A stretch of DNA of 64,000 nucleotides from Leguminivora glycinivorella (taxonomy: Eukaryota > Arthropoda > Insecta > Lepidoptera > Tortricidae). Positions 22,393 through 33,872 of this stretch are shown piece after piece (positions within the stretch are counted from its first letter, which is position 1; each line of letters starts with the position of its first letter). The translations under genes and the position numbers were made by a program. The notes below the pieces were generated by a model. That model was not told the origin of the DNA and did no database searches. It worked only from the letters and a program-made list of their open reading frames with translations. The stretch covers positions 7,812,001-7,876,000 of the forward strand of contig NC_062971.1 in the NCBI RefSeq assembly GCF_023078275.1, written 5' to 3'.

Positions 22393-23117
22393 GTGAGCGT
22401 CAGAATGGCGGGTGTACATCAAGCAATCCTGGTGTGGTATACGTCAGGAGTTAGTGCTAGCAATGTGCCAAATGTGCGCCAAAATTCGAGCAATGTGCTC
22501 TTTGAACTCCAGAGATATTTAAGAAATTAATGACACCCGCCATTCTGACGTCAGGTTGGCGGGTGCACTTCCAGTTCTAGCTAATGGCTGCCTACTCAAG
22601 GGTGAAAGTACTGCCTAAGGTTAGTGCTCGCAATGTGCTTCCATATGTATGAAACACACACTAATTCAGAGAGCCGTTGAAGAGTGATATGGGATTGAAT
22701 AAATATATCTATAACGCCTGCTGGAATAAAATAGCAATGTTCATTGCCTGCAATGCAGCATTAACATGCAGGCGCTTTTCACAAAAAAGTGATACTTATA
22801 GATATATTTATTCAATCCCATATTACTCTTCAATGGCTCTCTGAATTAGTTTGTGTTTCATACATGTGGAAGCACATTGCGAGCACTAACCTTAGGCAGT
22901 ACTTTCACCCTTGAGTAGGCAGCCATTAGCTAGAACTGGAAATGCACCCGCCAACCTGACGTCAGAATGGCGGGTGTCATTAATTTCTTAAATATCTCTG
23001 GAGTTCAAAGAGCACATTGCTCGAATTTTGGCGCACATTTGGCACATTGCTAGCACTAACTCCTGACGTATACCACACCGGGATTGCTTGATGTACAGCC
23101 GCCATTCTGACGCTCAC
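22393..23117. mobile_element. 725-bp foldback element with 8-bp target duplication
   Basis: TTAGTTAC at 22385-22392 recurs at 23118-23125. Between them the sequence is almost wholly palindromic: arms of about 325 bp (GTGAGCGTCAGAATGGCGGG at one end, its inverse at the other) around a spacer of about 80 bp. Inside each arm the terminal motif appears again in inverse (CACCCGCCATTCTGACGTCA near 22526), giving nested palindromes. An 8-bp duplication fits hAT- or P-type transposition (inference). No ORF is present. Confidence 0.88.
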
Positions 23118-23125
23118 TTAGTTAC

Positions 23126-24409
23126 GGATCTACATAAAGATATATCTTCTTTGAACGGTTAAGCGTTTGCAGATTTCTTTGGTCTTAGAGTTTGTTATTG
23201 AGATGGATTTCGGGCCTAGCTCATGTTTATTAAACGGAAAAGGTCTCTAGATGCGGAGCGTTTGAATAAAATATGGGATAAATAAATAAACAGCCAAGTG
23301 CATACAAAACTAGGTTGACTTAAAAAATGTAGGTACATGTGTATTTTTACACGACTGCCCCAAAAAAAGAGTGTTTGTTTTACTTTACAGTATTTCCAAT
23401 GAATCTCATCAATATCTTACACGTTGTTGTTCAAGAAGAACATTCATTATTTTTAACATAACTGCATGATTTATACACTCGTTTTTAATACCACTTACTG
23501 AAGTTTATTAAAGAAGCGAGCAAATAACCATACAATATACTACATATAATTATACTACGAGTAGGTATATGTGCGACAAATCCGGGTGAAACATTTCAAA
23601 CACATAGTACATAAAATATGATGAAGGTAAACGCTTGTTTTGCTTCACAAATTAAGGGCAAAAACACAAAGCCTTTGATCGTACAAGGGGGTGACAGCTT
23701 TCATACGGGGCACAATGTGACTGTGGCAAACATTGCCGAAGCGGGAAAGGGTTAAAAGGATTATAATAGTAAACTTCGTACAAAAATTCTCACGGTGCGT
23801 TGGGACATGAATCATGATAATTAATAATTTTTATTTGGTTTATTTTTACACGTAGGGGAAGTACAGTGCTCGTTCAGTTCTGCTATTAGTTAGGGACAAG
23901 ACAGAAAAATTATAAAAGTTTTAAAAAACATCACTCATGTGCAATATCACAGGTATTGGGAGAAATGGTCTTATCCAATACAAGACGAGCGCGAAAAGGC
24001 CCATAGTATCAGAATACTCTTGTACTTCGCTCTAGCGCTGAGGGCTGAGGTTCTCATTGTGACTAGTAATTACGATGTTTCTTTTATTATTGTCATCAAC
24101 AAAAATAAATAGCTAATTGCTAGCCTAAATATATCGCTTATTACTTATGTTGAGTATTGAACAAGTCATAATAATTAGTGTTTAAGAGTTCAGTATTTGA
24201 GATTTATCATCGCATATATCGATACTTAGATGGTGCTTTAGAAGACCGCCTCTCCAGGAGTGCTGACATGTGGCTCTCTTCTCCACAGTATCAGATTACT
24301 TTTGTGCTTCGCTGTTTAGTTTCGTGCGGTTAGCTAACGCTTACTGCAGCGATGCATGGGTTTTAAATGGAAAAATATAGTTGTACCGAAAAATTGGGAG
24401 GGTTGCCGT
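23126..24409. other. No gene recognised
   Basis: Mostly AT-rich; no recognisable coding region, RNA gene or element ends. Confidence 0.5.
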
Positions 24410-24647
24410 GGTAAATAGGGATATAAAATAATAAGAAACTGACTGATTGACATATCAACGCACAGCTGAAACCACTGGTCCTAGAGATTCCAAATTTGGT
24501 ACGTAGGTTCCTTATAAAGTGTAGAAGAGCATTAAGAAAGGATTTTTCAAAATCACATACTAAGGGGGTGAAATGGGGGTCCAAAGTTCAACGTTTGAAT
24601 AAGATTACTTTTAGTAAGCGAGCGAAATCGCGGGAAAAAGCTCATTC
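24410..24647 (-). mobile_element. Lep1-like element, longer variant, minus strand
   Basis: Read on the - strand it starts CTTTTTCCCGCGATTTCGCT, the same head as the copies at 20036 and 31375. It continues with GGACCCCCATTTCACCCCCT and CCAGTGGTTTCAGCTGTGCG, which those short copies lack. The far end near 24410 is not sharply defined. The 99-codon ORF across it is not supported as a gene. Confidence 0.5.
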
Positions 24648-25805
24648 ATTGATAAGAAAGCATTCCAACAAGAATAAAACTACGTTACAGAATAGTGATA
24701 TTGGCAAAATATTTAACTACTCGTTATCACACAACTGTGCAGAACACAAAAAATCTCTTGAGAATAACATTCGAGTTTCCGAGGTTGCATTTTAGTAATT
24801 GCAATTGAAAGTTTAACCGTACCGGTTGATTAAGCTCTATTTTTAGTCTGAAAGTTCAAAACTGTGCTAGAGACGGTAGTGAGCTTTTGAACTTCCTTTT
24901 ACAAACTTTTCTGTAACTCCGGGTAGGTACTTAACTATGGCATGGCACAAGTGAACTATGGCATAGCTTAAGAGTGGATAAGACTCAAAAGTTTAATGAG
25001 TTCCAGGCTATAGCCCCGCTATAGTTACCCGCATAATAGGCATATTCTGGTTTTAATAACAATCTTTAGTTCAAAATTATAGACGATTTATGATACAATA
25101 CGATACGATTATTAAAATCAAGTACGCGAGTAGGTGTTGCGAACATTTAGAAATTAAGTACAGTCAACCAATTGGAACCCTAGGCCACTGTAGAACTATG
25201 TCATAGTGACGTTATAAAATAAAATTGTAAGAAAGCTCTTTACTGCTTGTCATTTTGACATGGTAAAAATCAGAAGAGTGTTTCTTACGAATATTATGAA
25301 TTATGACTTTATGAATATTCTTTCTGTTTTCTCATCAACAAGATAATACAATTATCAATTACGACTTACGAGTAGGTACATGTTAGATTTGACAAATGTT
25401 TACGAAAAAGGTCATTTTTATTTACCAAAGTTAGAACTGTGTTAATCACTTACGATTGATAACGCTTGAAAGTTACCTACATCGGTTTGAAAACGATATC
25501 GGTTCCGAAGTAATAGGTAGGTAGCTACTAATTGAAAGGATTGAAAACATTTTCTAGATGTCTCTGAATCTATTGAATTTTTACGCACGTGATCTTGCTT
25601 AATAACTTGACTCTTTTTTAATCAGTACTTAAGTGTCACGCGGGTTACTACATTAACCACGGGCTATAATTAAACTGATTACATATGTATTCATGCAAAT
25701 TATTTTATTATGTTTATAATAATTATAATTTACGAATTATTAACTTTATATTTCCATGACATATGAATTGGTTCCTAAAACTTCGATCCGACTGATTATA
25801 GAATA

Positions 25806-26031
25806 CTAGCTGTTACCCACGGCTACGCTCGCGTTCGAAAATTGCGAAATGCTTCATAAAAACTTTCACCCATCATTTTACGGAAGTGGCGGGTTAGAAA
25901 GAGGCGAAAAGTAGCCTATGTCAGTATCCCTTCAACTATCTCCACTTAAAAATCACGTCAATTCGTCGTTCCGTTTCGCCGTGAAAGACGGACAAACAAA
26001 CAGGCACCCCGCTCTTCCCATTTATAATATT
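25806..26031 (+). mobile_element. Lep1-like interspersed element
   Basis: Starts ACTAGCTGTTACCCACGGCT, contains AAAGTAGCCTATGTCAGTAT and GTGAAAGACGGACAAACAAA, and ends CCATTTATAATATTAGTATC. It is in the same orientation as the copies at 20036 and 31375 and directly abuts repeat R1. Confidence 0.75.
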
Positions 26032-26228
26032 AGTATCAGAGAGGTTGGAGTTTTATAGAGCGTTACTGTCAAAGTAAAACGTGTAATCACAGTGCATAGA
26101 CTGCCATCTCGCGACACAGGCTTAAAACTTTTGAACCTCAATTTTGACAATTTGGCCCACATTGTTAGCTTGATATGTGTTTATTAATATTAGCGCCATC
26201 TAGCCGAGCGTTCCCCAAAGGTGTAACT
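26032..26228 (-). repeat. Dispersed repeat R1, copy 2 (inverted)
   Basis: Reverse complement of the 3328-3540 repeat, with small substitutions. It sits flush against the 3' end of the Lep1-like copy, suggesting that one inserted next to or into the other. Confidence 0.85.
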
Positions 26229-26397
26229 CCATCTAGGCCACCGTACCCTTTTCTCTAGGGCTTTGAGGTACGTTTTTTTCTTACTCTTTATCCGTCTATA
26301 CGGAGTTAAATATGTCTTTGATTAGTATAGATGATATTGTAGGAATTTTAAGTTTAAATGTAATACTGCCAAAAGTCATAATATTGTTTTCGTTGTT

Positions 26398-26545
26398 CTC
26401 AGGGCGAGGGCGATGTCGCTGGTGCCGCCTGGCGGCGCGGACTCGCCGAGCCCGCGCCGCGCCGTCAGCCCCCTTTTGGAGTCAAGGCGGCCACACTGCA
26501 CGCTCGCCTGCGATTATTGCGCCGCCGTGCTGGAGGACAAGTTCA
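26398..26545 (+). other. GC-rich open stretch, possible exon of unknown identity
   Basis: After TTGTTCTCAG, a plausible splice acceptor, about 150 GC-rich bases are open in more than one frame. One reads AMSLVPPGGADSPSPRRAVS and later CTLACDYCAAVLEDKFK before a possible GT donor. The block stands out from its AT-rich surroundings and lies about 1.3 kb before the first recognisable cyclase exon on the same strand. I do not recognise the peptide as part of a guanylyl cyclase. A near copy of part of it (CTCGCCGAGCCCG then CGCCGTCAG) recurs near 26590. It could be an upstream exon, a CpG-rich regulatory segment or a repeat. Confidence 0.25.
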
Positions 26546-27877
26546 AACGTAATACATGTCACTGCTAGTACATCATGTCTAGGGTTATATCACTCGCCGA
26601 GCCCGGGTTGCGCCGTCAGACCACTCCAGTCCGCACTGAACCAGGCGTAACCTCACTCGCTCGCGGTCGCGCGCTAGCTGTTGCCTCGAGGTATCAAGTG
26701 GCCGAGAGGCGCCACGCTCCCGCCTGTGTAGTCACGTGGTACGTACCTACTATTCTTCTGAGTTTTACGTAGTAACTTATTTAATTACTCCTTGTAGGGG
26801 ATCACGTATATTATATAGGTACCTTAGTCTGCCGTTGATGTGGCGTTAGCAGTCCTGAGTGCCGTCATGAAACTTTTCAGGAGTCTCGTGTTTGTATGCC
26901 GCCGTCAGGTGTGCGACTGTGTGACACCCGCATGGTGGCACAATAAAGGAAACATTACCTCCTCTTGATATCTGCGAGCTGCAATTTGTTTACGTTAACA
27001 AAATTGCACTTCCACTGAAATACGGCATTGATGCAGGATACAGTCTAACTCCAAGTATTCCAAACAACCTGCCCACTAGTAACATACGAGTCGGCACTCC
27101 GACCTCACTTCCATCCAGCTAGCCATTCGTGTCAACCGCATCTGGAACACCCGCCGGCTCGGCTCCATTCAGCAAAAGTTGCATTTATCAAAAGGAACGT
27201 TTATAAATACAATGCGGGAAATGTAATGCTTTTGAAAGTAAAGTTGGTAATGTGCTCAACGAATACACAATTGCGAAAGTTTTGTGCTTGCACGGACGAA
27301 CTGAGCGCCCTGGCGTGTATTTGGACTAATGTAGTTTAGCTGTTCAAATGGTAACAGGTTAGTAAGGAATTTTGTTTAAAAGCGTTTAAACGCGAAACTG
27401 TTTAAATATGTGTATCAGTTTGTTTAACATCCTGAATATAATCAGATCAATAGAGCGCCTTTACAATGATATGTTTCTAGGATTAATAGTTTTCAATTGA
27501 ATATAGGAAACTGACCTACTCTAACCCACACCCTCGAATCAATAGGTACATGTTAGGTAGGTATGACCATATCATATGATCATGTCTAAGTATGTTCCTT
27601 TACACTGGGATGCTATAATTCTGACGTCATATTGATATTGTAAAGTCAGAAATTGTTCAGATTTTCTTTTTCTTACAATCCCTTAATCGCTTAAGACTAG
27701 CAATGAAACTTGAGCTTTTGCATGTGCTCTTCCCACCCCTTTTGGGAATACAGTTATGAGTTTATGTATACAACTATTTCTTTTTTAAACATCTACGTTT
27801 GTTCCACAATAGTAGGTATATTTCCGTTATTAAAATTTGATTTCTAGCGCCCGCCAATAATGATTTTTCTCCACCAG

Positions 27878-28022
27878 GTAGTGCAGAGATGCGTAATCGA
27901 GGCACGTCACCGCTGTCCGTGTCTCCTCGGCAGTCGCTGACGGGGGAACCTCCCTGGACGGTCCCGGAAGACGACCGGCCGGACTTCTTAGCGCTCAAAG
28001 AAAATATACACAGGATCAACAA
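27878..28022 (+). CDS. Receptor guanylyl cyclase, exon at the end of the kinase-homology domain
   Basis: The reading frame through 27889-28020 ends with PPWTVPEDDRPDFLALKENI followed by HRIN and a split Lys codon. This matches the CW-ExPxxRPDF-IRxxN signature that closes the kinase-homology domain of membrane guanylyl cyclases, although the usual Cys before Trp is replaced by Pro. The donor is AACAA|GTAAGG. The 5' boundary is uncertain: I chose the CAG at 27875-27877, and CAG at 27884-27886 is also possible. The first 20 or so residues (GTSPLSVSPRQSLTG) do not resemble the family, so this exon may be diverged or start further in. It joins the next exon in phase 2. The gene makes cGMP at the plasma membrane in response to an extracellular ligand (family knowledge). 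Confidence 0.75.
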
Positions 28023-29638
28023 GTAAGGCCTTCACGGAATCTGATTGAGAGGCGCGACGGCGTCGATCTGTGATTTGATTTTTGTATGTCCGGATGTTGT
28101 CCTCTACAGGTCGCAATTCTCTATTGTCTATTAGATACTCGTGAAAATGTATGATCTTTTGATTCAGTAATTTTTTTTTTGGAATTTGTGCAAAATATAA
28201 AATTGTCATAGCATCTATGCTGCCTAGGACCTTCATGTCTTGAATGTGATAATAACTTATAAAAATCTAATAGTTTTCGTTTTGCGAAGGTCTAAAGCTC
28301 ACAAAGCCACTTAAGAGTAACAATTTACTATGCACATTCGATAACTGCGAGAAACTTAGGCGCAGTAGTAGCTATTAAGATAAGAGCGAGCAAGAATTTA
28401 TTACTTACGTTCGAAATTTGTGAGACACTTAAGAAAATATTCTGGAGTTCAGTTTGATATGAAATTTTGAAAATAACCTCTGACACCACCCAAGTATTGT
28501 GAGGAAATTTAATGTAAAGAGTGAGGTAAAGGGCGGATGCTTAGTTCGTATGGAGAACAACCTGTGCTAACTATAGCCTATTGGATATTGCTTCCGGGTA
28601 ATACCGGTACAATATTCCGGGGATTCCCGGGATTCAGAACCAAGCAAATAACCAGAATTTTGAAATTTAGATCCCTATATTTTGGAAACCTCGGGAGTAA
28701 TTTCCTGATGTGAAATTTGACTGACTCAAGTTCGATTGCCATTGTTTCCTGTTGTGAGCTGCTAATAACTAGTAGCCTATAGATATTTTACACCTTCCCA
28801 CATATTGAAGTTAAAAAAATAACAGTCCACGGGTTTATGACTACTACTGACAGTATACAATTGCGTAATTTGAAACTTTAAGTGACGTAGGAAATAGCTT
28901 GAACTTCAGCGTTCAGTTGAAATCCTTCATGCAACGACAAATAGGATAACGACGGAGGTCGCTTGTTGCGAAAATTAGTTTTAAACTAGTTGAGCTTTCC
29001 GGCTGACCTTTAGGTTTTGAAGTGTTTGGGTAGATGTTAGCATACTATTTATAGAATTTAAACATATATAGCATAATGACTCATACCTATGTTTTTAAAA
29101 TGTTAGTACTTAAACTAATAATAACAATTACAATATATACAATAATAATTACAATATATGTATAGCATACCTATGTTTGATTTGAACACTATTTACTGAA
29201 TGCTAAATGTCTCGGTCGAAGTGGATGCATACAGTGAGGACAAAAGTGCAAGCCTTCGAAGAGCAACTATTTGAAATGACGAATTAAAGGCCCGACCACC
29301 TGCGGAGCTCTTCCGGAGCTGCTTTGCTGTTTTTGTCGGAGGAGTGCTGACCTGCAGTGAATGTGGCCGCACATTTACCTACTGCTAAGATTGGGTATTA
29401 TGTCAGCTAATTGAGAGCTCATGAAAAACCGTTTTAAACTGTCGCCATTATCGAAATCGACCAGGACAGTAGGTATGATACGGAGCGCTACCGTCCCTCC
29501 TCTCTTTGTTAGTGATTTTTGCCAAAACGCATAAAATTCGTCTAGACGTTAACAAACGTTGTGCGGAGATCGGATTGACACTGAATTCTTAAAACAATAA
29601 CTCAAAATATATATGTTATATTCAGTAGTAAAACAGGC

Positions 29639-29868
29639 TATTAGCCGCCGTTACACAGTCGCTCTATCGCGCGCTCCCGAAGCGTACAAGTTTTTGAAGA
29701 CGGAAATAGAGTGCGTGTAAAGGCTAATCGTGCGCGATAGACCGCGTTATTATTGTTTATTGTTATTAATAGTATCGATTTATAAAGAGCAAGTAATTAA
29801 ACCACTAATTCTTTAGACCACGAGCGTATGTCTGCCATCTTGCGCGTCCGTGTAAAGGCGGCTAATAA
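29639..29868. mobile_element. MITE in the cyclase intron
   Basis: TATTAGCCGCCGTTACAC at the left mirrors GTGTAAAGGCGGCTAATA at the right (one mismatch). Subterminal GCGCGCTCCC and TTGCGCGTCC add weaker symmetry. The length is 230 bp and there is no ORF. Confidence 0.8.
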
Positions 29869-30104
29869 GTAAAATTGCGTTAGCCTACAAGATAAGGTGT
29901 GTGCTCCAGAATGCAGGACACGCGCCTTCATAATTCCCTCCTATTCATTCCAGCGCTTTGAATTGCCTCGTGTGAGTGCTTTCGCAGAATACCGTTGTTG
30001 TGATTCTAGTTTCAAAGAAAATTGTGTTTCCGAGAATTTTCACGTCTACTAATTTCACAGATACCAACTAATTATAATTTACTGTAAAGAGCTTACATAA
30101 AATA

Positions 30105-30247
30105 ATATGTGAGTGTGCACGGAAAACGTCCCACTTTGTCGATTTCTATGAAGCCGCTTTGTCAGTTTATTCATATAAAGATACAAGTAAATCTCGCCTC
30201 AATGGTTACCGACAAAGTGGGACGTTTTACTAAACATATTCACATAT
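30105..30247. mobile_element. MITE in the cyclase intron
   Basis: AACGTCCCACTTTGTCG near 30125 mirrors CGACAAAGTGGGACGTT near 30225. Outer bases ATATGTGAGTGTG and CATATTCACATAT extend the symmetry imperfectly. No ORF. Confidence 0.75.
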
Positions 30248-30599
30248 ACTTATTTCAAAATTTGTAAGTATTTGTTTTACTAAAAGGCCGAGTTCTTTTG
30301 AACTTTCTCATGTTTATGTGAACCTGAACAAGCAAAGCAAGCCTTTGAAATCAAATTAAAAATGTAGACTCGAGTGTTGATAAGGCTTCAACGTAGAAAG
30401 CTTATTTAAAAATCAAAACTTGCTTCGGAGAGAAACATACAATAGTAGCATTCGGTAGGTATATTCCTATATCATCTTATGATCTATCCTGTCTTTCTGT
30501 GAGTTGTTATCGAACTAAGCATATTTTCGGATGTGAAGTGCCCTTTCCGCATTGGGCTAGCGCCGAGATAAAGCCCGAGCCCTCTCACTTATGAGAGAG

Positions 30600-30749
30600 A
30601 GAGTGCGAGACATCAACGCGACTGGACATGCTGCTGACGCAGGTGGAGCAGTACGCCAACAACCTGGAGGCGCTGGTGGAGGAACGCACGTCCGACTACC
30701 TCGAGGAGAAGAGGAAGTGTGAGGAGCTGCTATATCAACTATTACCGAA
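30600..30749 (+). CDS. Receptor guanylyl cyclase, dimerisation (coiled-coil) exon
   Basis: The exon is 150 bp and encodes ECETSTRLDMLLTQVEQYAN, then NLEALVEERTSDYLEEKRKC, then EELLYQLLP plus a split Lys. The QYANNLExLVEERTxxYLEEKRKxexLLYQLLP block is a near-invariant signature of the linker coiled coil that dimerises membrane guanylyl cyclases. The AG at 30598-30599 is the only nearby acceptor that keeps the phase set by the previous exon; an in-frame TGA lies just upstream at 30592. The donor is CCGAA|GTAAGT. Both ends therefore join in phase 2. Confidence 0.95.
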
Positions 30750-30790
30750 GTAAGTTCAGTCAAATTTTTGAATATCGAATGAAAAGATTA

Positions 30791-30835
30791 TGATTTCGTT
30801 TCGTGAGCGATTGTGTCATTCGGCTACGTACCCGT
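30791..30835 (+). mobile_element. Half MITE, same family as the one in the Gypsy gag (42604)
   Basis: TTTCGTTTCGTGAGCG followed by CATTCGGCTACGTACCC matches the right end of the MITE at 42604-42760. The opposite end is not visible, so this is a truncated copy in the intron 40 bp after the exon. Confidence 0.6.
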
Positions 30836-31374
30836 ACAGACACACAGGTGTCTGTTTGTTTATTTGAGATAAACTCAAAAACTACTAAACAGATGTTCAA
30901 AATTTTGTTTTCACCTATGAATAGAGTAATTTTTGAGGAAGGTGTAGGTGGTATTTTATATGGCAAGTTTTTGTGTAAATTAATTGAAATATGACGACCT
31001 AAGCTAATAAAGACCTGTATCAAAATTTGTGTCGTAATTCCAGCTGGAAAGGATGATGATGCTCCTCCTGTGACGGAAAGTCACAAATATTATTAACGAT
31101 CAGCGGTCGCTATAGCGGTATCGTGGCTTTCAAACTCAAGTTTGTGGATTTGAACTTTGGCTACTATCGACTAATTCTGAGAAATGTTGAACAATATTAA
31201 TTCTGACATTTACCTGTTCTTCGGCAAAGGAAAACCTTGAGAGAAAAATATTTCCAATATTGTTTAAAGTTGAAAGGTCAGACGGTATTTGTATTCGTAA
31301 AAAATATCGACTTTACTAGTCAGCTTAAGTACCTAAGTTAAAGGGTTATTACTCCCATAAAGCTTTTATTCGTA

Positions 31375-31845
31375 AACTAGCTTTTGCCCGCGGCTTCGCT
31401 CGCGTTAGAAAGAGACAAAAAAGTAGCCTATGTCACTCTCCATCCTTTCAACTATCTCCACTTAAAAAATCCGTTTTGCCGTAAAAACCGACAAGGACTA
31501 TTTTTTTCAAAGTTGTCCACCCCACTTTTTTTGGATTTGGAAATTTTTATGTGGTTTCCACTCAGAATCGCGAGGTCTTTCAATCCTAATAGGAGAAAAA
31601 AAGTGTCCCAAGGTTTATTCCACTTCCGTTACCATTTTTTAATGGCGGTAATGGAATCTTGGGACATTGGGAAATCTTGGGACTCCTATCAGGATCGAAA
31701 GACCTAGTGATTCTGAGTATGAATCGCGTAAAAAATACCCATGTTACATAAAAAGTGGGGTGGACAAATTTGAAAAAAAAAAAAAAAATGGCCACAAACA
31801 AACAGACACACACACTTTCCCATTTATAATATTAGTATGGATAAT
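31375..31845 (+). mobile_element. Lep1-like element interrupted by a palindromic MITE
   Basis: The outer element starts CTAGCTTTTGCCCGCGGCTT and ends TTTATAATATTAGTATGGAT, matching the copies at 20036 and 25806. Its middle is broken at about 31490-31795 by a nested insertion. On both sides of the break the outer sequence aligns with the uninterrupted copies (GTAGCCTATGTCACTC before; CAAACAAACAGACACACACA after). Confidence 0.8.
31508..31777. mobile_element. Palindromic MITE nested in the Lep1-like element
   Basis: AAAGTTGTCCACCCCACTTT near 31508 mirrors AAAGTGGGGTGGACAAATTT near 31757. Further inward CGAGGTCTTTCAATCCTAAT mirrors ATCAGGATCGAAAGACCTAG, and AAGTGTCCCAAGG mirrors CTTGGGACATT. The whole element is a long imperfect stem. 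Confidence 0.8.
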
Positions 31846-32835
31846 TATACTTACTCGTAAGTAAATTCCAGGAACCAGGTACTGGGTTATGGAATTTACG
31901 ATAGATAGATACGAGTTTCAAAAATGACCGAAATATAATGACGGACTGATTGAAACTTTAATATGATCTCCGTCATTATAGGGTTTTTAACGATTAATTT
32001 CACATATCCAGACCAGACCTAACATTGGGCATACACTTAAGTTTGAAACAAGCCGTAACGCTAATTGGGTCAAATCCATTCCGAGCCAATGATAGAGTGG
32101 CGAGGGCGCGTCTGGTGTCCCACAACACACAACACCCTATAACGCCGTGTTTACATGCGGTGTCACTTGGGTCAGTCGCCTCGCATCATGGGTCAGCCGG
32201 TCATGGCGAGACCAAAAAGAAAATAGCTACTAATGAAATAAATCTTTGGGCCATAGGTTTTGTGGGTAAATGATTAGATAAGCCGTAACGCCGTGTTTAC
32301 ATGTGGTGTCACTTGGGTCAGCCGCCTCGTATCATGGGTCAGCTGGTCATGGCCGAGACCAAAAAGAAAATAGCTACTAATGAAATAAACCTTTGGGCCA
32401 TAGGTTTTGTGAGTAATATTAGATAAGCAGTACAACACCCTATAACGCCATGTTTACATGTGGTGTCACTTGGGTCAGTCGCCTCGTATCAAGGGTCAGC
32501 TGGTCATGGCCGAGGTAAAAAAAATAGCTACTTATGAAATAAACTCATGGGACATCGTTTTTGAGGGTAAATAACTATATAAACCGTAAGACACCCTATA
32601 CCGCCGTGTTTACATGTGGTGTCACTTGGGTCAGTATATAGCCTCGCATCATGGGTCAGCCGGTCATGGTCGAGACAAAAAAATGGCTACTAATGAAATA
32701 AACTTGTGGGACATAAGCTTTTGTGGATGAATGACTAGATAAACCGTACAACACCCTATAACGCCATGTGGTGTCTCTTGGGTCACTCGCCTCGTATCAT
32801 GGGCGTAAAAAAAAATAGCTACTTATGAAATAAAC

Positions 32836-33539
32836 GGGTGTGTTATGATTGGTTTAACTTTTTTTGGTATAGTAACATTTGATATAACAATATTTGGTAT
32901 ATATTTAAAGGATATAATCACTCATTTGACATAATTAACATTTGGTATAACCACAAAATATTTACTTTTATTTTGTATAATCATTATTTCGTATAACATT
33001 TATTTATAATAACCGTTATATGGTATAACTATCTATTGATATACGACTAGTATAATATAACTAGCAAACAGTATAAAACATTTCATGAATTGTTTTTATT
33101 CTTTTTTGAAGGGATCACAGTTCTAACCTAACCTAACCTACTTTTCTGATAGCAGTACATAGTTTAAGGGTCACAGTTCTAACCTAACCTACTTTTCTTG
33201 GTAGCAGCGCGTTGTGTGAAGGGGTCACAGTTAACACAGTTCTAACCTAATCTACTTTTCTGGTAAATGATAGATCTAATTTGTTTTACAATTTTTTTTT
33301 ATACTAACTGTGCTTTAGAAAGAATTTGTGTTATACAATGTATTTATTATCGGAAATAAGCAGTATACTCAAAGTATGTTATAATAAATGTTATTCGAGA
33401 AAATGATCATTATATTAAATAAGAATTATACAATTTGTTAGTATGTTATTTGTTATTATATGATTCAATAATTATATCAAATGATCGTTATAACGACTAA
33501 AAATATATCAAAAAAAGTTATATCGATCGATACGCACCC
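32836..33539. mobile_element. AT-rich non-autonomous DNA element with 9-bp target duplication
   Basis: GAAATAAAC flanks the element at 32827-32835 and 33540-33548. The ends are GGGTGTGTTATGATTGG and its imperfect inverse CGATCGATACGCACCC. Both arms are built from degenerate GGTATAA/TTATACC-like units (ATTTGGTATAACC, TATATGGTATAAC, CGTATAACATT). The 704-bp insert splits the fifth unit of the exon-copy array. The 9-bp duplication and GGG ends fit Mutator-like elements (inference). Confidence 0.82.
33100..33270 (+). repeat. Three-unit tandem repeat inside the 9-bp-TSD element
   Basis: The block GGGTCACAGTTCTAACCTAA then CCTACTTTTCTGGTAGCAG occurs about three times with period 55-65 bp and small variation. 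It forms the non-palindromic core between the AT-rich arms. Confidence 0.75.
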
Positions 33540-33605
33540 GAAATAAACGTGCCCCATAGTTTTTGTGGGTGAACTACTATTAGATAAGCCGTACAACACC
33601 CTATA

Positions 33606-33872
33606 AGCATTTTTAGAATTTGGGGTCCCCAAATTAGCGTAAGTTGTTAACAAAAATTAACTCACTGTCAGTTTTGTGACGATAATTAAGCATGAAATGT
33701 CTCTAATTTTTTTTTGTGTTAATTACATAAAGCGATAATCTACATTCAGAATGTGAAAAATGTAAATTTTTAGACAGATTTTTTGCTTAATTATTGTCGT
33801 CACAAAACTGACAGCGAGTTAATTTTTGTTAACAACTTACGATAATTGGGGGGTCCCAAAATCTTAAAATAC
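33606..33872. mobile_element. MITE with about 75-bp inverted repeats
   Basis: CCCTATA flanks it at 33599-33605 and 33873-33879. The left arm contains AAGTTGTTAACAAAAATTAA and CTGTCAGTTTTGTGACGATA; the right arm carries their inverse. It lies between the fifth exon copy and the functional exon, and removal restores the array register. Confidence 0.85.

Larger units (their letters stand above)
28023..30599 (+). other. Cyclase intron, 2.6 kb, with two MITEs
   Basis: Starts GTAAGG and ends in an AG at 30598-30599. It holds the inverted-repeat elements at 29639-29868 and 30105-30247. Near 28609-28640, TAATACCGGTACAATATTCC then GGGGATTCCCGGGATTC resembles the ends of the hAT-like element at 44184. 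No other coding sequence is seen. Confidence 0.7.

Noticed and set aside
26312..26772. Plus-strand ORFs as cyclase exons
   Set aside because: The peptides do not resemble receptor cyclase kinase-homology sequence; kept only as a low-confidence possible exon.
32171..32815. Alternative mutually exclusive cyclase exons
   Set aside because: All five copies lack a matching acceptor and donor and carry a 5-bp loss that breaks the frame.
33121..33142. CCTAA repeats resembling insect telomere (TTAGG)n
   Set aside because: Only about three units occur, as part of a longer 55-65 bp repeat in a transposon core. This is not a telomeric tract.
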